DNA of 64,000 nt from contig NZ_JAUSVF010000001.1 in NCBI RefSeq assembly GCF_030814475.1, positions 1,633,001 through 1,697,000 on the forward strand. Reading direction: 5' to 3'. The DNA comes from Pararhizobium capsulatum DSM 1112. Its GTDB lineage: Bacteria; Pseudomonadota; Alphaproteobacteria; Rhizobiales; Rhizobiaceae. Shown here in pieces: positions 28,112-35,896 of this stretch; positions within the stretch are counted from its first letter, which is position 1; each line of letters starts with the position of its first letter. The notes under the pieces were generated by a model, which saw only the letters and a program-made list of their open reading frames with translations, searched no databases and was not told the origin of the DNA. The position numbers were made by a program, and so were the translations under genes.

Positions 28112-28464
28112 TCGCCGTGATCTTCGAAGTAACGCCGGCTCCCGGCCGCCGCGATGTCTATCTGCATCTTGCCGCGCAGCTTCACGCGCGGCTCAAGGAC
28201 ATCGACGGCTTCCTGTCGATCGAGCGTTTCGAAAGCCTGGTGACCCCCGGCAAGATCCTGTCCTTGTCCTTCTGGCGCGACGAGGAGGCCGTGCGGCAAT
28301 GGCGCAACCTCTCCGAACACCGCGGCGCCCAGGAAGCTGGCCGCCACGGCGTTTTCGCCGACTACCGTTTGCGCGTGGCAAGTGTTCTCAGGGACTATGG
28401 CATGAACGAGCGAGAGGAGGCGCCGGGCGATAGCCGCCAATGGCATCTGTCGGCCGTGCGCTAG
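28108..28464 (+). CDS. Antibiotic biosynthesis monooxygenase-like protein
   Basis: A 118-residue protein with the ABM dimeric alpha/beta-barrel pattern: IAVIFEVTPAPGRRDVYLHLAAQL, DGFLSIERFESLVTPGKILSLSFWRDEEAVRQWRN and DYRLRVASVLRDYGM. Members include quinone- and heme-related small oxygenases; no substrate can be assigned. It overlaps the NIPSNAP-like gene by four bases and probably shares the ArsR control. Confidence 0.85.
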   Translation: MIAVIFEVTPAPGRRDVYLHLAAQLHARLKDIDGFLSIERFESLVTPGKILSLSFWRDEEAVRQWRNLSEHRGAQEAGRHGVFADYRLRVASVLRDYGMNEREEAPGDSRQWHLSAVR

Positions 28465-28489
28465 AGAAATCGAGGCAGCCAAACCGTCA

Positions 28490-28786
28490 TCAGAAAACCT
28501 TGATAGCGGATTTTTCGATGTCGTCCTTCAGGCGTGGGTGAAGCCCGTCCCGTGTCGTGATGTCCACCGCTGTTTTCAGTTTTTCCTCAAGGAGCAGCTT
28601 GATGCTCATGAGATCCAGGGCGTTAAAGCGGCTGGATGCGTCATATTCGATGAAGATATCGAGGTCGCTTCCAGCTTTTGCCTGGTCGTTCACCGTCGAA
28701 CCGAAAAGATAAAGGGCGGTAGCTCCCATAACCCGAACGGCTTTCGCGTTCCTTGTGAGCTGGGCGATGGCTTCGTTTCTGAGCAT
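28490..28786 (-). CDS. Solitary MNT-type nucleotidyltransferase
   Basis: A 98-residue minimal nucleotidyltransferase. The signature LYLFGSTVNDQAKAGSDLDIFIEY has the GS-x10-DxD pattern (GS, then DLD) plus a third acidic residue later in VDITTRD. Such proteins are usually paired with a HEPN partner as MntA/HepT toxin-antitoxin modules; no HEPN gene lies next to it. The start is uncertain: in-frame ATGs at 28786, 28798 and 28825 exist, and the sequence GATAGCATGCTC is duplicated in tandem across two of them. It is divergent from ccrM. Confidence 0.75.
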   Translation of the reverse strand: MLRNEAIAQLTRNAKAVRVMGATALYLFGSTVNDQAKAGSDLDIFIEYDASSRFNALDLMSIKLLLEEKLKTAVDITTRDGLHPRLKDDIEKSAIKVF

Positions 28787-28877
28787 GCTATCGAGCATGC
28801 TATCCAAGATAGCGTAAGCTTGCATACTCCGCCATTGCCGATCGAGATTTTCGTAAATGTTGGACGGAGTTCAGCTT

Positions 28878-28900
28878 TTGGTAACCAACTTCGGTAACCA
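28878..28900. promoter_or_regulatory. Direct repeat GGTAACCA upstream of ccrM
   Basis: GGTAACCA occurs at 28880-28887 (inside the palindrome TTGGTAACCAA, 28878-28888) and again at 28893-28900. The second copy, GGTAACCAT, differs by one base from the TTAACCAT half-site of CtrA. It lies 45-68 bases upstream of ccrM, where cell-cycle regulation would act; the assignment is tentative. Confidence 0.35.
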
Positions 28901-28903
28901 TAA

Positions 28904-30076
<1,173 letters not shown>

Positions 30077-30103
30077 TTTCGAATAGGGTTCCCTGCCCAA
30101 ACA

Positions 30104-30144
30104 CCAAAGCCATCATGCGTCAAGCATGGTGGCTTTGGCGTTTT
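30104..30144 (+). terminator. Terminator after ccrM
   Basis: CCAAAGCCATCATGC and GCATGGTGGCTTTGG pair over 15 bases with one G-T, around a 5-base loop, followed by CGTTTT. Located 28 bases after the ccrM stop. Confidence 0.8.
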
Positions 30145-30175
30145 CAGGCTTTGAAGAGGAAGATGCGCAGGGCGC

Positions 30176-30373
30176 TCAGACGAGCCCATCCGGCTTCATG
30201 AGGGTGTCGAAGCAGGCCTTGCAGTAGCCAAACCGATACCCCTGCGTCTGCCAGGGCTCGACAGGCGCATTGCAGTCAACGCAGTCGATGATCCAGCGCT
30301 TCGGACTTTCTCCGACATGGGCCGAAAGGCTTCGGTTCGCGGGATTCTTCCATGTGTCGGGATCGGAGTTCAT
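30176..30373 (-). CDS. Small zinc-ribbon protein of unknown function
   Basis: A 65-residue protein starting MNSDPDTWKNPANRSL with AAGGTGG just upstream. Two CxxC pairs (CVDCNAPVEPW and YCKACFDTL) make a small zinc ribbon in the C-terminal half. I do not recognise the family. It converges on ccrM, from which it is separated by the ccrM terminator. Confidence 0.6.
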   Translation of the reverse strand: MNSDPDTWKNPANRSLSAHVGESPKRWIIDCVDCNAPVEPWQTQGYRFGYCKACFDTLMKPDGLV

Positions 30374-30896
30374 CGCACCACCTTTCCTGTCGCCAGGAAA
30401 CGAACATCTGAAGGAGACTATTTCCCATTTACCATAAGATTTTATGGTTTTCACGAGTTTTGATACGCTTTTGAAAGGACGGTCTAAAATACCGAGCAGG
30501 CTGCTAAGAGCTTCAATCTTTTAGAACAATTTAACCATCCCTCGCCTATTCTTCAGGCAGGCGAACAACCGTCTGATCAAGCATTCGGCCCGCTGTCGTG
30601 TATCGCATGAGTTCCCCCGTCAGAAATCATTCAGACCGGACCCCGTGTGCAGGATACGATTTGTGTCCGGCTCGTCGCGCCTGCCAAGGCAGCGGCCGTC
30701 CGGAAAGGATGCGGCCGAAGGGTTTCCGACGGTAAACGGATGGCTTTCTTCCGGTTTTAGTACCTTCAGTCCCGGGGGAACGCTAAAACGCCCAGAATTC
30801 CGAGAGGAGTTCTGGGCGTTTCTCTTTGGGGGGCTCCGCGAAAAAATATCGGAACCGCCACGCCATTGCTCTGCAGAAGAGGGGGTACCCTCGTGC
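30374..30896. other. 523-base intergenic region, possibly holding a small RNA
   Basis: The left part is AT-rich and should hold the promoter of the zinc-ribbon gene. The right part ends in a perfect 12-base stem (30786-30821). I see no convincing protein gene; the stretch 30636-30828 has several short GC-rich dyads and could be transcribed on the plus strand, but this is speculative. Confidence 0.35.
30786..30821. terminator. Strong hairpin, terminator for the RTX gene
   Basis: AAACGCCCAGAA pairs perfectly with TTCTGGGCGTTT around a 12-base loop. It lies 76 bases past the stop of the minus-strand RTX gene and reads as a terminator on that strand; on the plus strand it is followed by CTCTTT and could end a small RNA. 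Confidence 0.65.
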
Positions 30897-31928
30897 TTAA
30901 AGGAAGAAGTCGTCGGCATACATCTTGGTGACGCCGCTCATCTTGATTTCGAAGTCGGCCCGGCCGTCGCCGTTGGTGTCGCCTGAGAGGATGCCGCTTG
31001 CGAAGCGCAGTTCGCCGGCCTTGCTGTGGAAGGACTGGCCACCGATGAAGCTGAAATCCTGGTTGCCGCTGCGTCCCGTGTTGGCGTCGATCGTGTGCAG
31101 ATCCACGACATCATATTCCGAGCGGTGGAAGTCGGCGATGATATCACGCGACGTGCCGCGGCCGATTTCGCTCACCGAATTGAAGTCGAACGTATCAGTG
31201 CCGCTGCCGCCGTGCAGGTAGTCGCTGCCGGTGCCGCCGATCAGGATGTCGGCCCCCGAGCCACCATAGAGATCGTCATTGCCGGAACCGCCCCAGAGGT
31301 CGTCATCGCCACCCAGGCCTTCCAGCAGATCGCTGCCGCCGCGGCCCTTCAGCACGTTACGGCCGTTGCTGCCGGTGATATTGTCGGCTGCATTGGTGCC
31401 GGTGGCATTCTCGATGCTGATCAGGTCTTCATAGTGACCCTTGGTTGTCGAGGCCTTCTTGCCTAAGAGGTCGATGGTCACGCCCTTGCCGCGCTGCGAA
31501 GCATAGTCGTCCTGCATCTCGTAGCTGATCGTGTCGATGCCGGAGCCGCCGTTGAAGGAATTGTCGAAGCCAACCGAGAGGAAGGTGTCGTTGCCTCCGT
31601 CGCCGTAATAGACACTGTTGAGGGTATCGACCTCGAAACGGTCATTGCCGTCGCCGCCGTGAACGATGTCGTACTCGCCCTTGGCGCCCGCGCGGATGTC
31701 GGCAATGTAGAGGTCGTTGCCGCTACCGAGATAGATGTCGTTGCCACCTTCGAAGTAGTTGACGACCTTGTCGTAGCCTGCTCCGGCGCTGACATAGTTG
31801 TTGCCGCCGTAGGAATCCGTGCGGTTCAGATAAATGTCGTCATCGCCGTCATAAGCGTAGATTTTCACCGCCACATACTTGTTCTGGACGATGTAATCGT
31901 CGTCGTCGGTGCCGTAGATGGTAGCCAT
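30897..31928 (-). CDS. RTX calcium-binding protein, probable type I secretion substrate
   Basis: A 343-residue acidic protein built of glycine- and aspartate-rich repeats. The N-terminal half has degenerate DGDDDIYLN and GSGNDLYI units; the centre (about residues 185-255) has regular RTX nonapeptides such as GGSGNDDLYGGSGADILIG. After a beta-roll flank (DIIADFHRSEYDVVDL) it has a segment DTNGDGRADFEIKM, like an EF-hand, and ends MYADDFFL, a hydrophobic tail of the type used for type I secretion. There is no N-terminal signal peptide. No ABC/HlyD exporter genes lie nearby. Function of the secreted protein is unknown. Confidence 0.85.
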   Translation of the reverse strand: MATIYGTDDDDYIVQNKYVAVKIYAYDGDDDIYLNRTDSYGGNNYVSAGAGYDKVVNYFEGGNDIYLGSGNDLYIADIRAGAKGEYDIVHGGDGNDRFEVDTLNSVYYGDGGNDTFLSVGFDNSFNGGSGIDTISYEMQDDYASQRGKGVTIDLLGKKASTTKGHYEDLISIENATGTNAADNITGSNGRNVLKGRGGSDLLEGLGGDDDLWGGSGNDDLYGGSGADILIGGTGSDYLHGGSGTDTFDFNSVSEIGRGTSRDIIADFHRSEYDVVDLHTIDANTGRSGNQDFSFIGGQSFHSKAGELRFASGILSGDTNGDGRADFEIKMSGVTKMYADDFFL

Positions 31929-32059
31929 GGAACAATGCCTTTCGGTGGGAAACGCTGAACTCTATGGATGCGATCATGCTGCCAGGAAGGTGAATGATGG
32001 CTGAACCGATTGGGGCGCTTTGGTGATTTCACGAAGGGCTTTTCATGGCCGGAAACGAT

Positions 32060-32428
32060 CTAAGCCAGCGCGTCGTAATCCGTCACCTCGACATTAATGA
32101 CCTTGCCTTCGGGATTGAAGGTGATGGTCTCTTCGCCACGTCGGCTGAAGGGTGCTCCGGTCGAGGCGCTGGTCGCCTTCAGGCTCCAGACGGCGCGCGC
32201 GGCAAAAGGCGAGACCTGCTCGATCAGGCTGTCTTCCGCTACCTGATCCGGATACTCGTCAAAATAACGCCGGAAGGCAGCCATGATGGCATCGCGACCC
32301 GCAAGTCCGCCGACCTTGCCCGACGAATAATGTGCATCCTTGACGAAGAAATTCTCGATCGTTGCAAAGTCGAGTTCGTTGATCGCATGGTGAAAACGCG
32401 CGGCAAGCGCACAAGGGTCGATCGTCAT
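32060..32428 (-). CDS. SnoaL/NTF2-like fold protein
   Basis: A 122-residue protein of the NTF2-like superfamily: DPCALAARFHHAINELDFATIENFFVKDAHYSSG at the start, GRDAIMAAFRRYFDEYPDQV in the middle and strand-rich second half. Such proteins are isomerases or small ligand binders; no substrate can be assigned. It follows the HAD gene at 32440 by 11 bases on the same strand, so the two are probably co-transcribed with mutY. Confidence 0.82.
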   Translation of the reverse strand: MTIDPCALAARFHHAINELDFATIENFFVKDAHYSSGKVGGLAGRDAIMAAFRRYFDEYPDQVAEDSLIEQVSPFAARAVWSLKATSASTGAPFSRRGEETITFNPEGKVINVEVTDYDALA

Positions 32429-32439
32429 GGAGTGTTCCT

Positions 32440-33081
32440 TCAGGCGAGCAGGCCGTAGAGCGTCAGGTCGGCCTTCAACGTCTGCGGGTCGGTGAAATGA
32501 ACGGCATGCCAGCCGGCCGTACGGGCGCCGACCACATTGGGCATGCTGTCGTCGATAAAGAGTGTCGCTGAAGGTTCCAGCCCGAAGGTGCGGGCATGCA
32601 GCTCATAGATAGCGACATCGGGCTTGATAACGCCGGCATCGCCCGAAACCGTGACGCCGCGGGGCAAGGTCAGGAACGGGAACAGCTTCTGGGCTTCCTT
32701 GAATGTGTCGGAGGCGAAGTTGGTCAGCAGCGTCACGTCATGACCCTGCGCAATCAGTCCCTCCATTATCGAGACGCTCTCGACATAGGCATGCGGCACC
32801 ATCTCGTTCCAATGCTTGCGAAAGGCGCGGATGTTTTCGACGTGATCGGGATGCCTGGCGATCAGCAGCTCCTCGGCTTCCACCCAGTCCCGCCCGCGAT
32901 CCTGCTCCAGGTTCCAGTCATGGGTGCAGACATTGGCGAAGAACCAGTTGCGGTCTGCCTCATCGGGGATCAGCCGGCTGAAGGGCACATTGGGGTCGTA
33001 ATGGATCAGCACCTTGCCGATGTCGAAGACGATATGGCGGATGTCCGCCCTGGATTTTTCCAGGCTTTTTTCGGCACTCAT
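32440..33081 (-). CDS. HAD-superfamily hydrolase (haloacid dehalogenase type)
   Basis: A 213-residue HAD-IA protein of the YihX-like group. Motif I is HIVFDIGKVLIHYD with the second Asp replaced by Gly as often seen in this group (DxGxV), motif II is LLTNFASDTF, motif III the lysine in AGVIKPDVAIYEL and motif IV LFIDDSMPNVVGARTAGWHAVHF. Likely a small phosphatase acting on sugar or nucleotide phosphates. Its ATG overlaps the mutY stop (ATGA). Confidence 0.88.
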   Translation of the reverse strand: MSAEKSLEKSRADIRHIVFDIGKVLIHYDPNVPFSRLIPDEADRNWFFANVCTHDWNLEQDRGRDWVEAEELLIARHPDHVENIRAFRKHWNEMVPHAYVESVSIMEGLIAQGHDVTLLTNFASDTFKEAQKLFPFLTLPRGVTVSGDAGVIKPDVAIYELHARTFGLEPSATLFIDDSMPNVVGARTAGWHAVHFTDPQTLKADLTLYGLLA

Positions 33082-34211
33082 GTCGGCACGTTCCTCGGTT
33101 TCGTCACCCGGGCCGGCCGGAAGGCGTCCGGTATAGCCTGGGCGATTGCCTTTTTCATGACGGTGGGCAGCGCCTGATCCTTCAGCGTTTCCGCCGCCTC
33201 CCACCACGCATTGCCCGTCGCCGGGTCGCCGTTTCGCTCGAAGCGGGCCGCGACATTGGCCCGATAGACCGACAAGCGCAATTCAAAATGCGTAAAGATA
33301 TGAATGATTGCGCCGCAAGCTTCCCACTCGGCATCGAAGGGGCGGCTGGCTGTCGTCGTATCGCCGTCGATGCGCGCGGTCCATTCGGTGCCGGGCACCT
33401 CCGTCATGCCACCGAGCAGGCCGGTATCGCCGCGCTTGCGCAACAGGACCGAACCATCAGGCCGGATGGCGACGAAGGCCGCGCCGACGCGTACCGGTTT
33501 TTCCTTCTTCGCCGCCTTGCGCGGAAAGGTCTCGGGATCTGCGGTTTTCAGAGCAAGACAGTCCTCATTCAGGGGGCAGAGAGCACAGGCCGGACGCTTT
33601 GGCGTACAGATCGTGGCACCGAGATCCATCAGGCCTTGCGCGAAATCGCCCGGCCGCTCTTCCGGCGTCATCTCGCCAACCAGCGCCCGCAGTTCCGGCT
33701 TTGCCGCCGGCAGCGGTGTTTCGACCCTATAGAGACGAGAGAAAACACGCTCGATATTGCCGTCGAGAACCGCGCTCCTGCGACCGAAGGCGATGGCGGC
33801 GATGGCAGCTGCCGTATAGTCACCAATGCCCGGCAACGTTTTGAGGCCTTCCTCGGTATCGGGAAAGATGCCGCCGTGCTGCGTGGCGACGACCTCGGCG
33901 CATTTCTTCAGGTTGCGGGCGCGGGCATAGTAGCCGAGCCCCGCCCAGGCCTTCATCACCTCTTCGGTGTCGGCCCTCGCAAGATCGGTGACCTCGGGCC
34001 ATAGCCGCAGGAATTTTTCGAAATAGGGTTTGACCGCCTGCACCGTCGTCTGCTGCAGCATCACTTCGGAAAGCCAGACATCATAGGGGCGGGGCATGAT
34101 GCCGCTTCTTGCCATTGGCGGCGAGACGCGCCAGGGCAGGTCGCGGTGGTGCCGGTCATACCAGGCCAGAAGACATTGCGCGGTGTGGGCCGCTGGAGAT
34201 AAGGAGAGCAT
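33078..34211 (-). CDS. mutY: A/G-specific adenine DNA glycosylase
   Basis: A 377-residue base-excision repair enzyme that removes adenine paired with 8-oxoguanine. The helix-hairpin-helix is LKTLPGIGDYTAAAIAAIAFGRR, the catalytic aspartate region VLDGNIERVFSRL, and the iron-sulfur loop CTPKRPACALCPLNEDC with four cysteines. The C-terminal part (about 230-360) is the NUDIX-like domain that reads 8-oxoG. It is divergent from the DciA-like gene and overlaps the downstream HAD gene. Confidence 0.96.
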   Translation of the reverse strand: MLSLSPAAHTAQCLLAWYDRHHRDLPWRVSPPMARSGIMPRPYDVWLSEVMLQQTTVQAVKPYFEKFLRLWPEVTDLARADTEEVMKAWAGLGYYARARNLKKCAEVVATQHGGIFPDTEEGLKTLPGIGDYTAAAIAAIAFGRRSAVLDGNIERVFSRLYRVETPLPAAKPELRALVGEMTPEERPGDFAQGLMDLGATICTPKRPACALCPLNEDCLALKTADPETFPRKAAKKEKPVRVGAAFVAIRPDGSVLLRKRGDTGLLGGMTEVPGTEWTARIDGDTTTASRPFDAEWEACGAIIHIFTHFELRLSVYRANVAARFERNGDPATGNAWWEAAETLKDQALPTVMKKAIAQAIPDAFRPARVTKPRNVPT

Positions 34212-34295
34212 GATTTGCCGGGAGATTGATTTGTCGCCTATACTTGGTCGACCCGCCGACCTCCTTCAAGGCCTATTCGAAGTGGACATCTGCCC

Positions 34296-34802
34296 GTGAA
34301 AGAACCATGGCGCCCCAGGGGTGCCCGCCAGATCAGCGAAGTCGCCAATGCCCTGATCGATCCGGTGCTCGCCAAGCGCGCCGGTATCAGCACCTTGCTG
34401 CTCGGCTCCTGGGACGAGATCGCCGGTGAGGATTTCGCCGATTGCACCCGGCCCGAAAAGATCACCTGGCCACGCCGCGCCTCCGAGATCGTCGATGGCA
34501 GCGGCCATCAGCCTGGCGTGCTGATTGTCGCCTGCGAGGGCGCGCGTGCGCTGTTCCTCACCCATGCACAGGGCGAACTGATCCAGCGCATCAACGGCTT
34601 CTTCGGCTTCCCGGCCGTCAACCAGCTGCGCATCGTCCAGAAGCCGGTTTCCCAGCCGCCGAAACATCGCGGCAAGCCGCGTCCGCTGACCGGCGAGAGG
34701 GCGCGCCATCTGGAGGGCATGGTCGAGGGCATCGAGGACGATGCGCTGAAGCAGGCGCTGACCCGTCTCGGTACGGCGGTCATGTCGCCGCATCGACGCT
34801 GA
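34296..34802 (+). CDS. DUF721 (DciA-like) protein
   Basis: A 168-residue protein with the DUF721 domain: ARQISEVANALIDPVLAKRAGISTLLLGSWDEIAGEDFADCTRPEKITWPRR, then GVLIVACEGARALFLTHAQGELIQRINGFFGF. In many bacteria lacking DnaC this domain belongs to DciA, the loader of the replicative helicase. It starts with a GTG. Divergent from mutY; 146 bases before the DsbA-like gene. Calling it DciA is by domain only. Confidence 0.85.
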   Translation: MKEPWRPRGARQISEVANALIDPVLAKRAGISTLLLGSWDEIAGEDFADCTRPEKITWPRRASEIVDGSGHQPGVLIVACEGARALFLTHAQGELIQRINGFFGFPAVNQLRIVQKPVSQPPKHRGKPRPLTGERARHLEGMVEGIEDDALKQALTRLGTAVMSPHRR

Positions 34803-34948
34803 GCCTTTCTCCGGAATTTATGTGCAATCGCTGACATATGGCCATCGGCTGGTCACAATTCTTTGAACCTTGGTGAGGTTCAAGCCCTTGTGACTGTCCT
34901 CAAGGCGCGTTATCGCAGTTTCGACCATTTCCTCACATCAGGTGTTCC

Positions 34949-35830
34949 ATGTTCCTTTCTGAAATGAGCCCTTTCAAGCGCCTCCTGGGCGGTGTCGCCG
35001 TTGCCGCGGTCGCCCTGACGCTCGCTGCATGCAGCGACGAGAAGAAGGACGCCGCCGAAACCGCCAAGCCGACCGAGACCACCGACACAGCGACCAAGAC
35101 CGAGGTCAAGCCGGGCGACAACATGATGACGTCGTCGACGATGGCGTCCAATACGATGGCACCCTCGACCATGGCCAGCACGCCGATGACGGCAGCCGCC
35201 GAGCAGGCCAAGCCCGCAGGCGAAACGCAGGTCGCCCAGGCCGCAGCGCCCGCCGCCAAGGCCGAGTTGCCGCAGTCGGAAGGCGAAATCGACGTTGCCA
35301 AGTTGATGGAGCCCGGCGCGCTGCCGGAAATGGCGCTCGGCAAGGCCGATGCTCCGGTTACAATCGTCGAATACATGTCGATGACCTGCCCGCATTGCGC
35401 CCGCTTCCACAACGAGACCTTCGAGGCCATCAAGGCGAAGTACGTTGATGGCGGCCAGGTGCGCTTCATCGTGCGCGAATTCCCCTTCGACCCGCGTGCT
35501 GCCGCCGCCTTCATGCTGGCGCGTTGCGCGCCGGAAGGCCAGTATTTCCCGATGGTCTCCATGCTCTTCAAGCAGCAGGAACAGTGGGCCGCATCCAAGA
35601 ACGGCCGCGACGCGCTGCTGCAGATGTCGAAACTCGCCGGTTTTACACAGGAGAGCTTCGAGGCCTGCTTGACGAACCAGAAACTTCTGGATGATGTGAA
35701 TGCCGTAATGCAGAAGGGCGCCAAGGACTACGGCGTGGCCGCAACGCCGACCTTCTTCATCAATGGCAAGAAATACTCCGGAGAAATGTCGGTTGACACC
35801 ATGTCGGGCCTTATCGACTCGATGCTCTAA
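34949..35830 (+). CDS. DsbA-family thiol-disulfide oxidoreductase, lipoprotein
   Basis: A 293-residue protein. The N-terminus is a lipoprotein signal (AVALTLAAC, cysteine at about residue 29), so it is anchored in the envelope. It is followed by an unusual Thr/Ser/Met/Ala-rich linker (about residues 50-110) with repeated TMAS/TMAP units. The thioredoxin-fold DsbA domain follows (about 125-293) with the active site CPHC in YMSMTCPHCARFH, and the cis-proline loop GVAATPTFFINGKKYSGE. It should oxidise or isomerise disulfides in periplasmic proteins. A terminator lies 22 bases after it. Confidence 0.93.
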   Translation: MFLSEMSPFKRLLGGVAVAAVALTLAACSDEKKDAAETAKPTETTDTATKTEVKPGDNMMTSSTMASNTMAPSTMASTPMTAAAEQAKPAGETQVAQAAAPAAKAELPQSEGEIDVAKLMEPGALPEMALGKADAPVTIVEYMSMTCPHCARFHNETFEAIKAKYVDGGQVRFIVREFPFDPRAAAAFMLARCAPEGQYFPMVSMLFKQQEQWAASKNGRDALLQMSKLAGFTQESFEACLTNQKLLDDVNAVMQKGAKDYGVAATPTFFINGKKYSGEMSVDTMSGLIDSML

Positions 35831-35851
35831 GGTTTCCCTGTTTTTCGGAAG

Positions 35852-35878
35852 CGGGCGCATTGTTGCGCCCGTTTTTTT
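35852..35878 (+). terminator. Terminator between the DsbA-like gene and smc
   Basis: CGGGCGCA and TGCGCCCG form a GC-rich stem followed by a run of seven Ts, a textbook rho-independent terminator. Confidence 0.85.
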
Positions 35879-35896
35879 GTTTGCGGAGCTTGATCG

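Noticed and set aside
31026..31466. Val/Ala-rich frame antisense to the RTX gene
   Set aside because: Antisense of glycine-aspartate repeats always gives such frames.
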